From: Chara braunii
Lineage: Eukaryota; Streptophyta; Charophyceae; Charales; Characeae
Length of the DNA: 52,881 nt
Reading direction: 5' to 3'
NCBI GenBank assembly: GCA_003427395.1
Contig: BFEA01000679.1
Coordinates: 146,620-199,500, forward strand
Positions 21,657 to 32,512 of the stretch are shown here, in pieces. Both the position numbers and the translations under genes were made by a program. Numbering within the stretch: position 1 is the first letter of the stretch; every line of letters starts with the position of its first letter. Below the pieces are notes generated by a model that was given only the letters and a program-made list of their open reading frames with translations, was not told the DNA's origin and did no database searches.

Positions 21657-22163
21657 CTATGCGGCGCGAAAGGGAATCGCTACAAGCACGTGCATGTAGG
21701 AGATGTGGGAACGGAAGGATGGGATAGCATTGGGCGCCAAAGATTCATGAGCGGTTGAATGGCAAAAAAAGATGGAGGCCCCGATTGGAGGGAGCGTTTG
21801 TGTGAGGTCATATCCAAATACTGAGGCTTTGCGCAAGATAGGAAAATCAGCGTCGGAGCTACCAGCACGATCAGTAGTCATTCTATCATGCAGAACAATC
21901 GGATGTTGTGGTTCAGCAATATCATCAAGAAACATTTGCACCAGGTGTCGGCCAGACCAGCGACAAACGCGATATAACACGAGCAGGCCTCTTTCTTCCA
22001 CAATATCAAATCCAACGAAAAATCCCCGGCGTTTGACGTCAGCAATGCTCGGAATGACGGCCATAACGTTCTGCAAAATATCGACAAGAAACAATCAGCT
22101 TGTATGTCTAAAGTAGCAGACATCCTGAGGAAGCTGAAACTTGGAATATTCAGCAGGCGCCAT
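21657..22163 (-). pseudogene. OB-fold-like family member 2, one in-frame TGA
   Basis: Minus-strand frame from ATG 22163 to TAG 21657 with a single interruption, TGA at 22095-22097. Unrecognised family. The phrase FRHTS before the TGA matches LHRTS of member 4. After it, LRKASVFGYDL...PPIGASIFF...TAH aligns with LRKGTVYDYNEL..PPTIGEVAIF...TAH of member 3, with about a third of residues identical over this stretch. Conservation on both sides of the TGA implies that the stop lies inside the old coding region. An overlapping 169-codon minus frame (22,387-21,878) is a shadow. Confidence 0.45.
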
Positions 22164-22869
22164 ATGGTATTGATCACTGCAATGATGGCTAAAGAATAAT
22201 AGCAGGAATTTATTGCAATGAGAATGATGCAACCAGTTTTTTTCAAATATCGAACGAGAGCCGAAATGAAGATAAGAACGTGCAGGAGAGTAACGCAAAA
22301 ACGAGAAAGAGTATCTCTTCGAAATTGCATCAGAAGATTCGGGCTTTTCAAGCTGGCAGGGTATCCGGAAAACCAGGAGGAAAACATGACGCTTCATAGA
22401 TTCGCTGGTCAACTTGTCGGTGTGTAGAACGAATTTCCGTCTGCTGAATTCCTGTGGCGAAGAGACGGCGGGGCGCAGAGTTTCTGGCGTTTAGTTGATA
22501 AGGTCGCGCGTTCCAGTGGAACAATCGTTCGTGATGAAAGTAAGGTTGGGAGGTTTTGGTCGGGGGTTGGCGAACGGAGAACCTTACGCATGATACAATG
22601 TATAGACCCAATGCGTCTCTTTATTCATTTCTGCATCTCCATTACTATGCAACAAACTGTACAGGCGAGTGCCCACAGCTCTTTGTTGACCGCAGTGCTT
22701 CGTCCGAAGCGCAGATGCTCGAATTGTTATCTTCACTACTATAGCCGACCACGGTCTTACTTATGCGGTGTAGAAAGTGTGAATGTGTCCTGGAGTCCGG
22801 GGCAATGGACGAAAGCCAGAGTGCTGAGACAAGTTGTGTGGGTAATTTGGACCCTTGGCAGGTTCGGCG
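22164..22869. other. No gene seen
   Basis: Sequence upstream of family member 2. The member's frame stays open to 22,412, but that extension has no counterpart in the paralogs. No promoter motif stands out. Confidence 0.3.
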
Positions 22870-24160
22870 GGCCCGTTCATGTTGTTGTATTTAGAGGTAC
22901 ACAGTGGCAGCGGCCAAAGCGTTCACGGCCGGCGTCGGGGCCAAACTGTGTTACATTGTAACTTGACCGAAGACCGCTCTCTATTCACGGGCGTCGGCAA
23001 CATGGAAAGTGAGCAAGGTGCTTTCAAAATGTCGAAGGTTTCAGCTTCAGGGTTCAGGTCTGAAGGGAATCAATACAATCTTCCCTTTTGTTTTCTCCTT
23101 TTTTTTGAACCACTAGCGCCTTTGCCGTGTTGAAAATTGACGGTAGACTGTCTACCAAAACTGTCGGAATAGTCACATCACATATCAAGCAGATCTAACC
23201 CATGTGTTTTGAATGGGATGTTTAACCCTGTTCTCAGCTTGGTAGAAGGTACGAGATAACAGAGGGCCAGGGCTTAGAACGCTACACACAAGCCGAATTG
23301 ACCGAGACCATCAAGGTAACACCGGCCAAAATTATGAGGTCCCCGGTCGCCTCCAACTACTTCTTGGAATTCTATTCAATTTGCACAGAAAAAACACAAA
23401 AACGATTAAATAAATAAATGCGATCTGCTCTCACTACAGCAAAACGACAAAGAAATGTGGGGACTAAGCCCCGATGGGATCCTTACAGAATGCACATCTT
23501 CAGGCCTGCGCTCCCGAGTAAACATTGTGCTTGCTCTAAGCAAAGGCGGGCCTGAGTATCCACGCGGTGTCTCCGCTTGACAGTTTTCCATACGCGGAGC
23601 GCCAGACAGGTGCAGCAGGCCAACTAGTTATAAAAGCAAGAAGAGCCTTTGCTGGCTCTTTTCAAAAGCACCGGCTGCGCTGTACAGTTGAGTCCAGCGC
23701 TCTGAGTGGCCGTGCTGTCGACACACACATCGGATGGTCGACACATCATTCACTGGCTATGGCCGAATGAGAAAGCAGCATTGTTGTCATGCAACCTCTA
23801 TAGGCCAATGAGAATCCGACAAACACTTGGAGCCTGGACGGCTGCCTGGGCGCGCCCAACCGTAAAGGACCCAGCGTTATCACAGCAGAGGCGAGCCTAG
23901 GCGTAGATACCGGGGCCCGAATTGCCTGAACAATTACATATCAACTAGACTTAACCCCTGCGCTCTAAACGCAGATTTGGTGGCTCCGCTAATGTTGTTG
24001 TACTCAGAGGCATACAATGGCCGCGACTAAAATGTTCCTGGCCGGTGGTGGGCTCAAGCTGCGGCACACTGTAATTCAACTGCGGGTTGTTAATCATTCA
24101 TGGATATCATCAACATAGAAAGCGCAGAAGGCACTTTGGAAACGCCCAGGGTTCAAGGAT
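22870..24160 (+). repeat. Repeat module A, two copies (22,870-23,066 and 23,977-24,160)
   Basis: Both copies contain ATGTTGTTGTA, CAGAGGCA/TAGAGGTA, CGGCCGG, ACACTGTAA-like words and a GGGTTCA end, in the same order. Between them lies module B copy 1. Short frames are not preserved. Confidence 0.6.
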
Positions 24161-25885
24161 AGCCTACGACAGACATTGAGGTCTCTCCAAGCGAAGGCGG
24201 ACCTGAATATCCATGCGAGGCCTCTGTTTGGCAGCCTTTCATCTGCGCGGTATCAGACAGTCACAACACGTCAGCTGGTTATAAAGCAATGCGAGCTTTC
24301 GCAGTTTTTTTTTAGAACCAAAAAAATAGCTCTGCTGCACAGTCGAGCTCAGGGCCATGGTCAGTTGCGCCGTTGACACACACGTTGGGTTGGGCTGCGG
24401 GCGAACGGGAAAACAGGATTGTCGTCATACACCCTCCACAGGCCAAAGGGAAGCGGCAGACATTCGGAGCCTGGACGACCACCTGGATATGCTCAATTGT
24501 AAAAAGCCCGCACCCATCACAGCAGAGGCGGGCCCGGGTGTAGACATTGGGCCCCAAAAGAAAAGTCGAGTTCGAAAGGAAGGGAGCTGAACTCTACGGC
24601 AAGTACAACTGGCACTCAAACTGCAAAGACTGAAGTACATCAGAAAGAAGAGAGGTTAAATTAAATCGAAATTACCAACCCCTCCCCCCCTTTCCCCTAA
24701 AAGAAGACCCCTCCTCCACGGAGGATAAACCTTGCCACCTTACAAAAAATCTCAACCATCAGCATAACAAGCACTTTTGTCTGATTTTCCACAAGATGCT
24801 CGCTGAAGTTTCTGTCCAAGATTACGTGCGAGGTCACTGACGGTGGACAGGCAATTTGCTGGAGGGCGTCAGTAAACTTCTCCATTTCCCATAGCATACT
24901 TGTTCAATAGGCCTTTGTCAGAGCACTTTTTCGCTTCTTCGTTTTTTGAAAGCGTGGATATCTAAGCTTCTTTTTTCACCCTCTATTCTTTTTAAGCCTT
25001 TGCCAGCAGAGCCCCATACAACAGTCTTTTTTTCCAATTCCTGGCTACGTAGATCTGTCCCCGATGACACGCCATCAAGCAGTGTTGTCTAAGCCCGCCC
25101 ACAACGTTGTATCTATTGTGTCAGGTTAAGGGGCAAGTATGTAGTGTGTCATGCATGGCCAACGAAGCATGTGCACAAGGAGGAGAGTGTGTTGGAGTCA
25201 GAGCAAAGGATGTGCACAAAAGGGTAGGGGACCACTGGAACTAAACCAACAACCTTTCGCATGTGCCGCCATAGCTCTAAACGGCTGCCTGTTCTGGTCA
25301 TAATAGTCCCCAGTGTAGGGGACTCTCTTTGATTGTTCGTTCATTCGATCATCCTGTTGTCATTTAGTGTTTCTACGCTAAGTAGCGCATATATGTGACA
25401 CTTGCTATAAATCTTGCTTATTCACCTTTCCATTGAACCCCCGATCCGTTCCTTTCCTCTAAAGGCCACCCAGGTCTTTCCCCGATGACACTTCATCAAA
25501 CAATGCTCCTCGCGTGACGGGCCTAAATATATACGCGAGACCTCTGTTTGACAACCTTCCATCCGTGGAGCGTCAGACGGTCACAACACGCTAGTCGGTC
25601 ATAAAACAACACGAGCTTTTGCAGGCTTTTTGGTGAAACAATAGCTACACTGCATAGTCGAGCCCGGGGCCCCGAGTATTCATGCCGTCGACACACACGT
25701 TTGGCGACTGGCACATTCATTCATTGGCTGTGGAGGAATGAGAAAGCAGCACTGCCGCCCGGATGTGGCAAACAACCTCCAGAGGCCAACGAGAATGTGG
25801 CAAACACTCAGAGTCTGGACGGCCGCCCGGATGTGCTCAACTGCAAAGGGCCTAACCCCTGGTCTATTCTTCCGCCCCAAAGGCT
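23519..25885 (+). repeat. Repeat module B, three copies (23,519-23,935; 24,172-24,560; 25,505-25,885)
   Basis: About 390 bp each. Shared words in order are AAGCGAAGGCGG-like, GGTTATAAA, GTTGACACACAC, AGAATGTGG/GAATCCGAC, GAGCCTGGACG, and ATCACAGCAGAGGCG in copies 1 and 2. Divergence is substantial and the copies are direct repeats. No frame is kept. Confidence 0.65.
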
Positions 25886-26082
25886 ATCTACATCTTCCCC
25901 TGATGATACGCCATCAAGTAGCGTTTCCCAAGCCTCTTCCCAAGGTTTTATTTGATGTGCCAGGTTAGGGGACAAGTACGCAGTATGCCATGTACGACCA
26001 ACGAAGCATGTGCATAAGAAAGACGGTGTGCTGGAAACAAAGCACAGGATGTACACAAGAGAGCGAGGGACTGCTGGAATTG
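25061..26082 (+). repeat. Repeat module C, two copies (25,061-25,245 and 25,895-26,082)
   Basis: Both begin GATGAYACGCCATCAAG and share GTGTCAGGTTA/GTGCCAGGTTA, CCAACGAAGCATGTGCA, AAGCACAGGATGTACACA-like and GACYACTGGAA. In the second copy the module directly follows module B copy 3. Confidence 0.65.
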
Positions 26083-26584
26083 ATTTGGGTTGAGAATTGT
26101 ACAAAAGATGTTCGTAGTGTTGTTGAGAGGGGGGGGGGGAGGAAGGAGGCAGCAGGGCAGCAAACCTGACAGGACGGTGGGCAACGATGACGCATGAAAG
26201 AGCAAATGAAGTAAGAGGAGAAAGTCATGAGTGTACATCAAAAAGCAGGCATGACGTTTTTGTTTAAATCAAAAGAGTACAGGAATACGACAAAAATAAA
26301 CAAGTTTATGGCGAAGGAGTATTGGTAAGCATCAGCGTGAGACACATGCATCCTCTTACGGAAGAGCGCACGGGCCCAATAAAAGTCGATGCCATATTAA
26401 CTGATACGTAGGCAAAAAAAGACCGCGACAAAGGTAAACAAAATCAGGGGAAAAAGCATACACGGCGGGCCAGATAACGGAAATGATTGTTGACACAAAA
26501 CACAGATTCCCATACACAACAAACGAAGGAAACCATGGACAACTTTTTTACACGCCGCAACAAATTTCTGGTTGTGGTTAACCG
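26083..26584. other. No gene seen
   Basis: Contains a short G-run (26,131-26,139). Minus frames that start here are Pro/Cys-rich and unremarkable. Confidence 0.3.
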
Positions 26585-27752
26585 CTGAAAAACACGATTT
26601 CCAATGCGTATAGCGAAATTTCAGGCCGCATTACTTCGGCCATAACAAGCACGTCCAAATCTGAATACTCGCGAAGATTGACGTATACGGCCATCATAGA
26701 ATCAGGATACGCACACCATCTATTATTGCATCGCAACTCTCTCGCCATGGCAGGCCTGGCGGTCAGCATGAACCTCGTAACCCTGTATACAGTGTGCAAT
26801 ACATATATGTTGACGCAATCGGAAATGCAGTCTACGAACACTAATCAGAGACAAACAGCTAGCACACCTCAATGACGAAGTATGAACGTCTAGTGCTAAA
26901 GAAAAAGGGAAACATGAATATATCACTCTATGTTTGCAGCCACCCAGGCGCATATTCTGCTCTCGCTGACGTGCCATCTGCTTCGTGCCTACATATTCGA
27001 CGTGCTGAGAAACCCCAAAAACCATGTTTATTTTGGGCCTGCCTTATCTTTCACTGCAGAGGAGGCACGACATACCTTCATCTTATCGGCAGCCATAGAG
27101 AAGACTTGTTCAAAGCGAACAAGATGTTCATCAGGAAACGAAGGTGTCTGCTGAGACCCCATGACCCCACTGGAAAACGCGATTTCCAATGTGCAGAGCG
27201 AGATTTCAGGACCCAGTACTCCGGCGACAGCGGAAACGGCCAAATCTGAATACCCGAGAAGATTAACGGGTACGCCTACCACAGACTCAGGAAACGCATA
27301 TCATCCATTATCGCATTGCAACTTCCTCGCCACGGTAGCCGCAGCGGTCAGTCTGAACCTCGTCACCCTGTATACACTGCACAGTGCATATACATCGACG
27401 ACATCGAAACCGCAGTATACGAACACCAATCAGAGACGAACATCTAGCACATCACAATGAGGAAGTGTGAACGGCTAGCTCCAAAAAAAAAGGAAACATG
27501 AATATATCACTTTACGTTTGCAGCCATCCAGCGGCATATTTTGTTCTCGCCGACGTGCCATCTATTTTTTGCCTACAAATTCAACATGCTGAGAAACCCC
27601 AAAAGCCGTGTCCATTTTGGAGTTGCCTTATTGTTCATCGCAGAGGATCCATATTACGCCTTCGCCTTATCGGCAGCCACAGAAAAAACCTTTCCGAAGT
27701 GAACAAGATGTTCATGAACAAACGAAGATGCGCTGACACCCCATGAGCCCCC
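26585..27752 (+). repeat. 586-bp tandem duplication with open frames kept in both copies
   Basis: Copy 1 is 26,585-27,170 and copy 2 is 27,171-27,752. On the plus strand both copies read through about 95 codons without an indel, ending at TGA 26,873-26,875 and 27,458-27,460. Shared phrases include SEISG, KSEY.RRLT, NLVTLYT and STNTNQR.T.STPQ/YTNTNQRRTSSTSQ. The stop overlaps an ATG (ATGA). The next frame (MNISLYVCSHP.AY..LADVPS) is also open in both copies, although copy 2 has a one-base deletion before it. No family is recognised. The opposite strand is nearly open too, so coding on either strand is uncertain. Confidence 0.5.
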
Positions 27753-27952
27753 CCAAAGAAAACAGGAAACCGGTGTAGGAGAAACAACAAATAGGAAGGA
27801 TAGACAAACACTCTAATGCTGCGTAACTAAACACCCTAGCGCCACAAGTCCAGCTGCCACACTCTCGACAAACCCTCACGCGATCTAACTATTGTACAGG
27901 CTGCCTACCAAGCAACGTCTATCTAACCGCCACAACATGTATCTAACAAACA

Positions 27953-28717
27953 TCAATTTCGCTTTGTTTTTTTTTGCAAGACTTTTGAAACCTCACCGTC
28001 TTCTTCTCTGACGAGCAGCCCCACAATATTTTCAGTATTTTCTTCTGCACCCAACGAGCGTTTCGTCGTATGCGTAGAACTCTTTCCCGCAACTACGAGC
28101 AATTTGGACGCTCCTGCACCATTGCTTATGGTGTTTGGTGCATTTTGCGACTTTTTTGGACTAGTAACCCTGTGAGCGACCCCTTGCCCCAGGCGAGCCC
28201 CACCGGAAGCCGAGCCCTGTTCCTCTGTTGATGGTGGCAACAATTGCGGTTGAGGCAACAGATTGCGGAAATTGCAATTGAAACAGGCGATAGATGGGAA
28301 GCCGAACATTTTATGAGCCGTAATCCGAGTAAAAATCGCCACCTCGCCAATTGTGGGCGGAGCGTAAAGCTCGTTGTAATCGTAAACAGTTCCTTTTCGT
28401 AGCAGAGGCAGTATATCATTCCGCGTGTCGCCAAAGACAGCAGCCAAGGCCGTGTTGACAGCTTCAACAGCCTCTGACTCGTCCATGTTAACGAGGTATA
28501 TATCCATCATTTTGTGGGTTTCACTCTGGCGCAATACGAAATGCACAACAATACCCTTCTGGCCAACATTGATTTGCAAATCTTTCTCTGGGTGTTCAAT
28601 GTATACTTCTAAGTCTGTCGTGGTGCAGTGCATGATACCACGAGCTCGACGCTCCGATGAAAGGTTCAACTGCTCAAGCAGACGCGGACGAGGGCGCCCT
28701 TGCTTTGATTCGCTCAT
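27953..28717 (-). CDS. OB-fold-like family member 3, intact frame
   Basis: 254 codons from ATG 28717 to TGA 27953. I chose this start because A is at -3 and a TATA-like TATATATAAAA lies about 65 bp upstream. The protein is unrecognised. Residues about 20-140 are the domain shared with three other frames in the window: GIMHCTTTDLEVYI, GIVVHFV, MMDIYLVNMDES, LPLLRKGTVYDYNEL, PPTIGEVAIFTRITAHK.FGFPSIACF. The alternating hydrophobic strands and the closing segment recall OB-fold ssDNA-binding proteins (RPA or POT1 type), but this is inference without a search. The C-terminal 110 residues are low-complexity (Gln, Pro, Ser, Gly) and end in basic KKTKRN, possibly a nuclear signal. It is the only member without an internal stop or predicted intron. 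Confidence 0.5.
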   Translation of the reverse strand: MSESKQGRPRPRLLEQLNLSSERRARGIMHCTTTDLEVYIEHPEKDLQINVGQKGIVVHFVLRQSETHKMMDIYLVNMDESEAVEAVNTALAAVFGDTRNDILPLLRKGTVYDYNELYAPPTIGEVAIFTRITAHKMFGFPSIACFNCNFRNLLPQPQLLPPSTEEQGSASGGARLGQGVAHRVTSPKKSQNAPNTISNGAGASKLLVVAGKSSTHTTKRSLGAEENTENIVGLLVREEDGEVSKVLQKKTKRN

Positions 28718-28775
28718 TGTGTCTGTCGACCAATGCACACGCACGCGCGAACAACCATGCAGAACGTGATATAGT

Positions 28776-28791
28776 ATCAAATTTTATATAT
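28776..28791 (-). promoter_or_regulatory. TATA-like element upstream of family member 3
   Basis: On the minus strand TATATATAAAATT lies about 60-75 bp before ATG 28717, a normal distance for a core promoter. Unverified. Confidence 0.3.
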
Positions 28792-29164
28792 ACACATTGT
28801 CAGGCCGGTCGCCACATATACGTTCACAACAAGCATGAGGCCATGACCGATCACTCTCATCGAACTTTTTTGACGATGCTGCAGACAGGTCAACGACTAT
28901 CGTGATCATCAACAAAAAGTAATAAAAGGCCCGCAGGGCGAAATGGGACTTGTATGTGTGTCAGCCAAGCAGCACGGAACCGACAATTTTGTCAGGGAAG
29001 ACGATGGGTCGTATGACACTCAGGCTTAAAGACACGATATAAAGAAAGCAACGACGGGAGGTCGCAGCACCAGAGGGGCCATGGCTGCAAGAACTCGGTA
29101 AGTTTTGCAGGAAGGTCAACAATACATAAAGGGAAACAATCATTGCCAGAGACAACGGAAATAA

Positions 29165-29491
29165 ACGAAGAGTAAACGTTGCATCAACAACCAACAGCAG
29201 AACTTAAATCGCCAGGGAAACGCCATTTATGCAGGCGAGGTAACTCATCTGACATTGTCGAAGAAGGAGAGAAATTTAGAGGGGATTAAGATTGATGCAT
29301 ACAAACGGGCAAGAAACGAAAACAAACAGGATGCGGTGATGCTACGTGAGGCAGTTGACACGGTAATGAATGCAAGCAGCGGAACCCTAAACAAAAAACA
29401 TGTTGCTCGAGTACGAGGGCAACATGACATGTTGAAGGGCAGCGAACTGTACATGCCAACAGGCACAGGTACACCGACATTATTTGCTTAG
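29165..29491 (+). CDS. Possible coding exon, 108 codons, unknown
   Basis: The frame is open from a TAA at 29,162 to the stop at 29,491. Its composition is protein-like: NNQQQNLNRQGN, KKERNLEGIKIDAYKRAR, VMLREAVDTVMNASSG, KKHVARVRGQHDMLKG. It has no good ATG at the start, so it would have to be an internal or terminal exon, or chance. No family recognised. The antisense frame (29,245-29,466) is Phe/Ser/Leu-rich and less likely. Confidence 0.2.
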   Translation, partial: TKSKRCINNQQQNLNRQGNAIYAGEVTHLTLSKKERNLEGIKIDAYKRARNENKQDAVMLREAVDTVMNASSGTLNKKHVARVRGQHDMLKGSELYMPTGTGTPTLFA

Positions 29492-29701
29492 CCTCGAAGA
29501 ATTGCAGCAACGGCGACCTGGAAGAAAACATAGACTGGAAAAGCAACCGAACACGCTATTTGTGAAATACCACAGACAAATACATTTCTCGTGAACACAA
29601 AACAGGTGTAGTCAAGCAAAAAAATTATGCGACATCGCTAGCTATATCAGATTTGTATGTAAAGATGCAAAATACCCCATCCTCAAGTGTAGCCGGAAAG
29701 C

Positions 29702-30274
29702 CTAAACAAACCTTTGCACCGGAAAAGGCAATTCCTGATTACAATAGCTTAAACAGCAACAAGATAAGAAAAACAAAGACCTCATAAAAAAATCCAAAAG
29801 TTGGCTTACAATTCTAAAATGCGCGCCCAATCGCCGGGTAACTATGTCCGCCCTCGAGTGGCGTGTACGAATGTGGTTTGTAAGCATATGTCGGAAGTCC
29901 GCGTCAAAACAAGACTGCAAAGGAGCGCCTGATAACCTATGGTTTCTGGTTAGAAAGAAAGTAACATGATCGCCGGGTTCGGGCATGGCACGGTGACGAG
30001 GGATATCATGGACAACGACTCTACGAACAAATGGAGTAAGCCGATCAAACAAGAAATGGTGGTTGACAAACAACGAATGGAAATCAAACACCATGAAGGG
30101 TAGATCTTCATCAACGAGATACAGATCAAGAACATAGGAGTCATTTACACGATTGACGATGGGATCAACGACATATCCATGTTCTATCACGTTCTGGTGG
30201 ACATTTGGAGTGCCTATGGGAATATAATTTTCCAAGGCCTCGCTTGTCCTGTGCAAAATACGTTGGTACACCAT
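29702..30274 (-). CDS. OB-fold-like family member 4, with a predicted 75-nt intron
   Basis: Start ATG 30274 in a good context (AAAATGG); TAG at 29702. The shared domain reads RILHRTSEALENYI, GYVVDPIV, VLDLYLVDEDLPFMV, FDRLTPFVRRVVVHDI, MPEPGDHVTFFLTRNHRLSG, SCFDADFRHML. It aligns with member 3 along its length (IxH.T...LE.YI, G.VV, D.YLV..D, P..R). The frame is open throughout, but 29809-29735 has all the marks of an intron: GTAAGC donor, T-rich tract and ATCAG acceptor, 75 nt, phase 0. It encodes an out-of-place hydrophobic stretch (FFMRSLFFLSCCC). Spliced, the protein ends ...AHFRI-ELPFPVQRFV (165 residues). The function is unknown; an ssDNA-binding role is only inferred. The frame upstream of ATG 30274 is hydrophobic and probably not coding. 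Confidence 0.45.
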   Translation of the reverse strand: MVYQRILHRTSEALENYIPIGTPNVHQNVIEHGYVVDPIVNRVNDSYVLDLYLVDEDLPFMVFDFHSLFVNHHFLFDRLTPFVRRVVVHDIPRHRAMPEPGDHVTFFLTRNHRLSGAPLQSCFDADFRHMLTNHIRTRHSRADIVTRRLGAHFRIVSQLLDFFMRSLFFLSCCCLSYCNQELPFPVQRFV

Positions 30275-31969
30275 TTTGTATAGAAGGGAAAACACAAACT
30301 GCCAACACCGACAACACGCGAAGTTCACAACACAACACCAAAACATAAAAGACGAGGAGAAAACGCGGTTATCAAATGCGGAACAACTTGTCTTTTTATG
30401 ATATGTATACCAGAAACAGAAATCAATTTTTAGTACACATAACATCACACGAATATTGAACACCGCGGGGAAACATGGCTTGAAGCAAGGACCAGCATGA
30501 TCACAATGCTACAACAGCGGACAACCCTGCCCTGAATCTTCAGCATAAAACTGTGACCTTGAAGTCACGTTTCAGGTCTCCGTTGTCTGATCCCTGAAAA
30601 CAAAGGCCAGAGCCCAACAGTCCACAATCCATGCACGACACAACATGAGAAGAATAAATTGCGAACATTGATAAAAGCACCATATAAAAAACGGAGGCCA
30701 AAAACGCAATGCAACAGGGGGTGGAAAGACACTTATCCCTGCCGGGGATATGCTGCGAGTCTCCTACCCATTGGCTCTTGGCCGGTGCAACGGCCACCTA
30801 GATGCTCCAGGTCCTCGAAACAACCTCCCCGGCGATAGGCCACTCTTTCTGGTTGCGCCAACCATGCAGCACGCCGGGCGAAGATGCCTACGAGCGACCT
30901 AATCAAGGCAGCGATTTCTTACCAGGGGCTGGTGCACCTCATGCAGATCATCGTCAAGCCAACGTCACACTGACTATGCTAGGCGAGCAAAAATAGCCTC
31001 AAGAATAACCGAAATGTTTATCTAACCTACCATCGCATTTTGCAAGCAAGCCCAGGAAGGCATACTAGTTTGGACCGTCTACTAGAGCTAGCTCCAACCA
31101 TTTATGCAGACAATCACGCCAGAGGACAGACGCAGCGAAACCGTCATACATTATACATCTCTGCGGACATCATTCAGATCGTTGTCGTCCTCATGCAAGG
31201 CATGCTGCATATATTACGTCGTGCATATTGCACATGTAATACACCCTGAGTTCCTCGCCCAGCGTACAGGCTAGAATCGACCCTCTTCATAGCGGCCAGC
31301 GCAGAGGGTTATGCTGCATGTACCTGGTAATCATAACGCACCTGCACCATTACAGAATAACACAGCTCGGTATAGCCCCGCATGACAACAGGATGGCGAA
31401 TATGCCACCGACAAGCTCGAGGTGCCATACGAGGCCAACCGTCATCCTGTAGCCTGCCCGATGCACCTATTGGGCATACGCATCATCCTCATACTGCCGT
31501 CTACCAGGATTCATCAACTTAAAAAAAAAACAAAAAAACTACAGAGAGGGGCGGAAAATATATCCTGGATCGCAAACGAAGTCCGCCGCAGAGACGCGCA
31601 TTGCTTCTAGCCACTCAATTATACGCACATTGTGTACACCAATGCAACAGAACCCGAGGCAGAAGCGGAAGCGCCAGGCCCAATCAAGGTCAAAGTGAGG
31701 CAATAATCACAAATCGACTTCGGCCGATACAACCACGAACCATTGGAATATAGATGTAAATTGGACAGCAAGCGGTATCATATATATAGTCGTATTGAAA
31801 AACAAATGCAGCAAATGGAATCCGGAGCCGTTGTAAAAATACAGATTAGAGTTTGCAATCAGATGCCGAAACGACCGGACTCGAGCATCTATGAATTAAA
31901 TAGCCATTCTACCCGCCACTGTAAATTCGACCTTTAGGCGGGCCAGGTCGTTAAGCAGCCGCGGCTCAT
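30275..31969. other. No gene supported
   Basis: Several frames of 60-90 codons on both strands (for example 30,540-30,797 minus and 31,040-31,249 plus) lack motifs. The A-run at 31,521-31,537 is low complexity. Confidence 0.3.
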
Positions 31970-32512
31970 TTGACGACGAGCCGCATTTTTGTTCAGTGCT
32001 CATTTAGTACGGCTCCAACCCTTCCAGATTCATGTTCATACATTCTCCACAAGCATACTGACGATGCTTTGATCTCACGCTGCCTCAAAACATCCTGTCA
32101 TGTTTCACGTTGCCCTAGAACAACCTATTATTTTCAGATTGCCTTGAGACAGCCTGGTATTTCTCAGACTGTCCTGAAACAGCCTGTCATTTCTCAGATT
32201 ACCTCGGAACAGTCTGCCATTTCTCATATTGTCCCGGAACAGCCTGGCGTTTCTCATATTGCCCCAGAAGAGCCCACCATTTCTCAGCTTGCCCCACAAC
32301 AGCCTGCCGTTTCTCAGATCGCCCAAGAAGAACCTGTCATTTTTCAGATTGCTCCGGAACATCCTATCGTCTCTCTGATTGCCTCAGAACAGCCTGTCAG
32401 TTCTCAAATTGTCCTGAAACAGCCGATCGTTTATCAAATTGCCCCGGAACAGCTCGTCATTCCTTTGACTGGCCCGAGACAGGCCGTCGTTTCTCAGATT
32501 GCCCTGGAATAG
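31970..32512 (+). CDS. Frame spanning a decapeptide-repeat minisatellite
   Basis: 180 codons, with a possible ATG at 31,970 and TAG at 32,510-32,512. From about codon 40 the protein is a repeat of ten residues with consensus QPVISQIAPE (variants QPAVSQIAQE, HPIVSLIASE, QPIVYQIAPE). The TAG replaces a Gln codon (CAG) at a repeat boundary, and two more repeats are readable after it. Whether it is translated is unknown. The antisense frame is also open for part of the array (LRNGRLFRGN-type repeat), as expected when the repeat length is a multiple of three. Confidence 0.3.
   Translation: MTTSRIFVQCSFSTAPTLPDSCSYILHKHTDDALISRCLKTSCHVSRCPRTTYYFQIALRQPGISQTVLKQPVISQITSEQSAISHIVPEQPGVSHIAPEEPTISQLAPQQPAVSQIAQEEPVIFQIAPEHPIVSLIASEQPVSSQIVLKQPIVYQIAPEQLVIPLTGPRQAVVSQIALE

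Noticed and set aside
21878-22387. 169-codon minus frame
   Set aside because: Overlaps family member 2 in another frame. Similarity to the paralogs is in the other frame.
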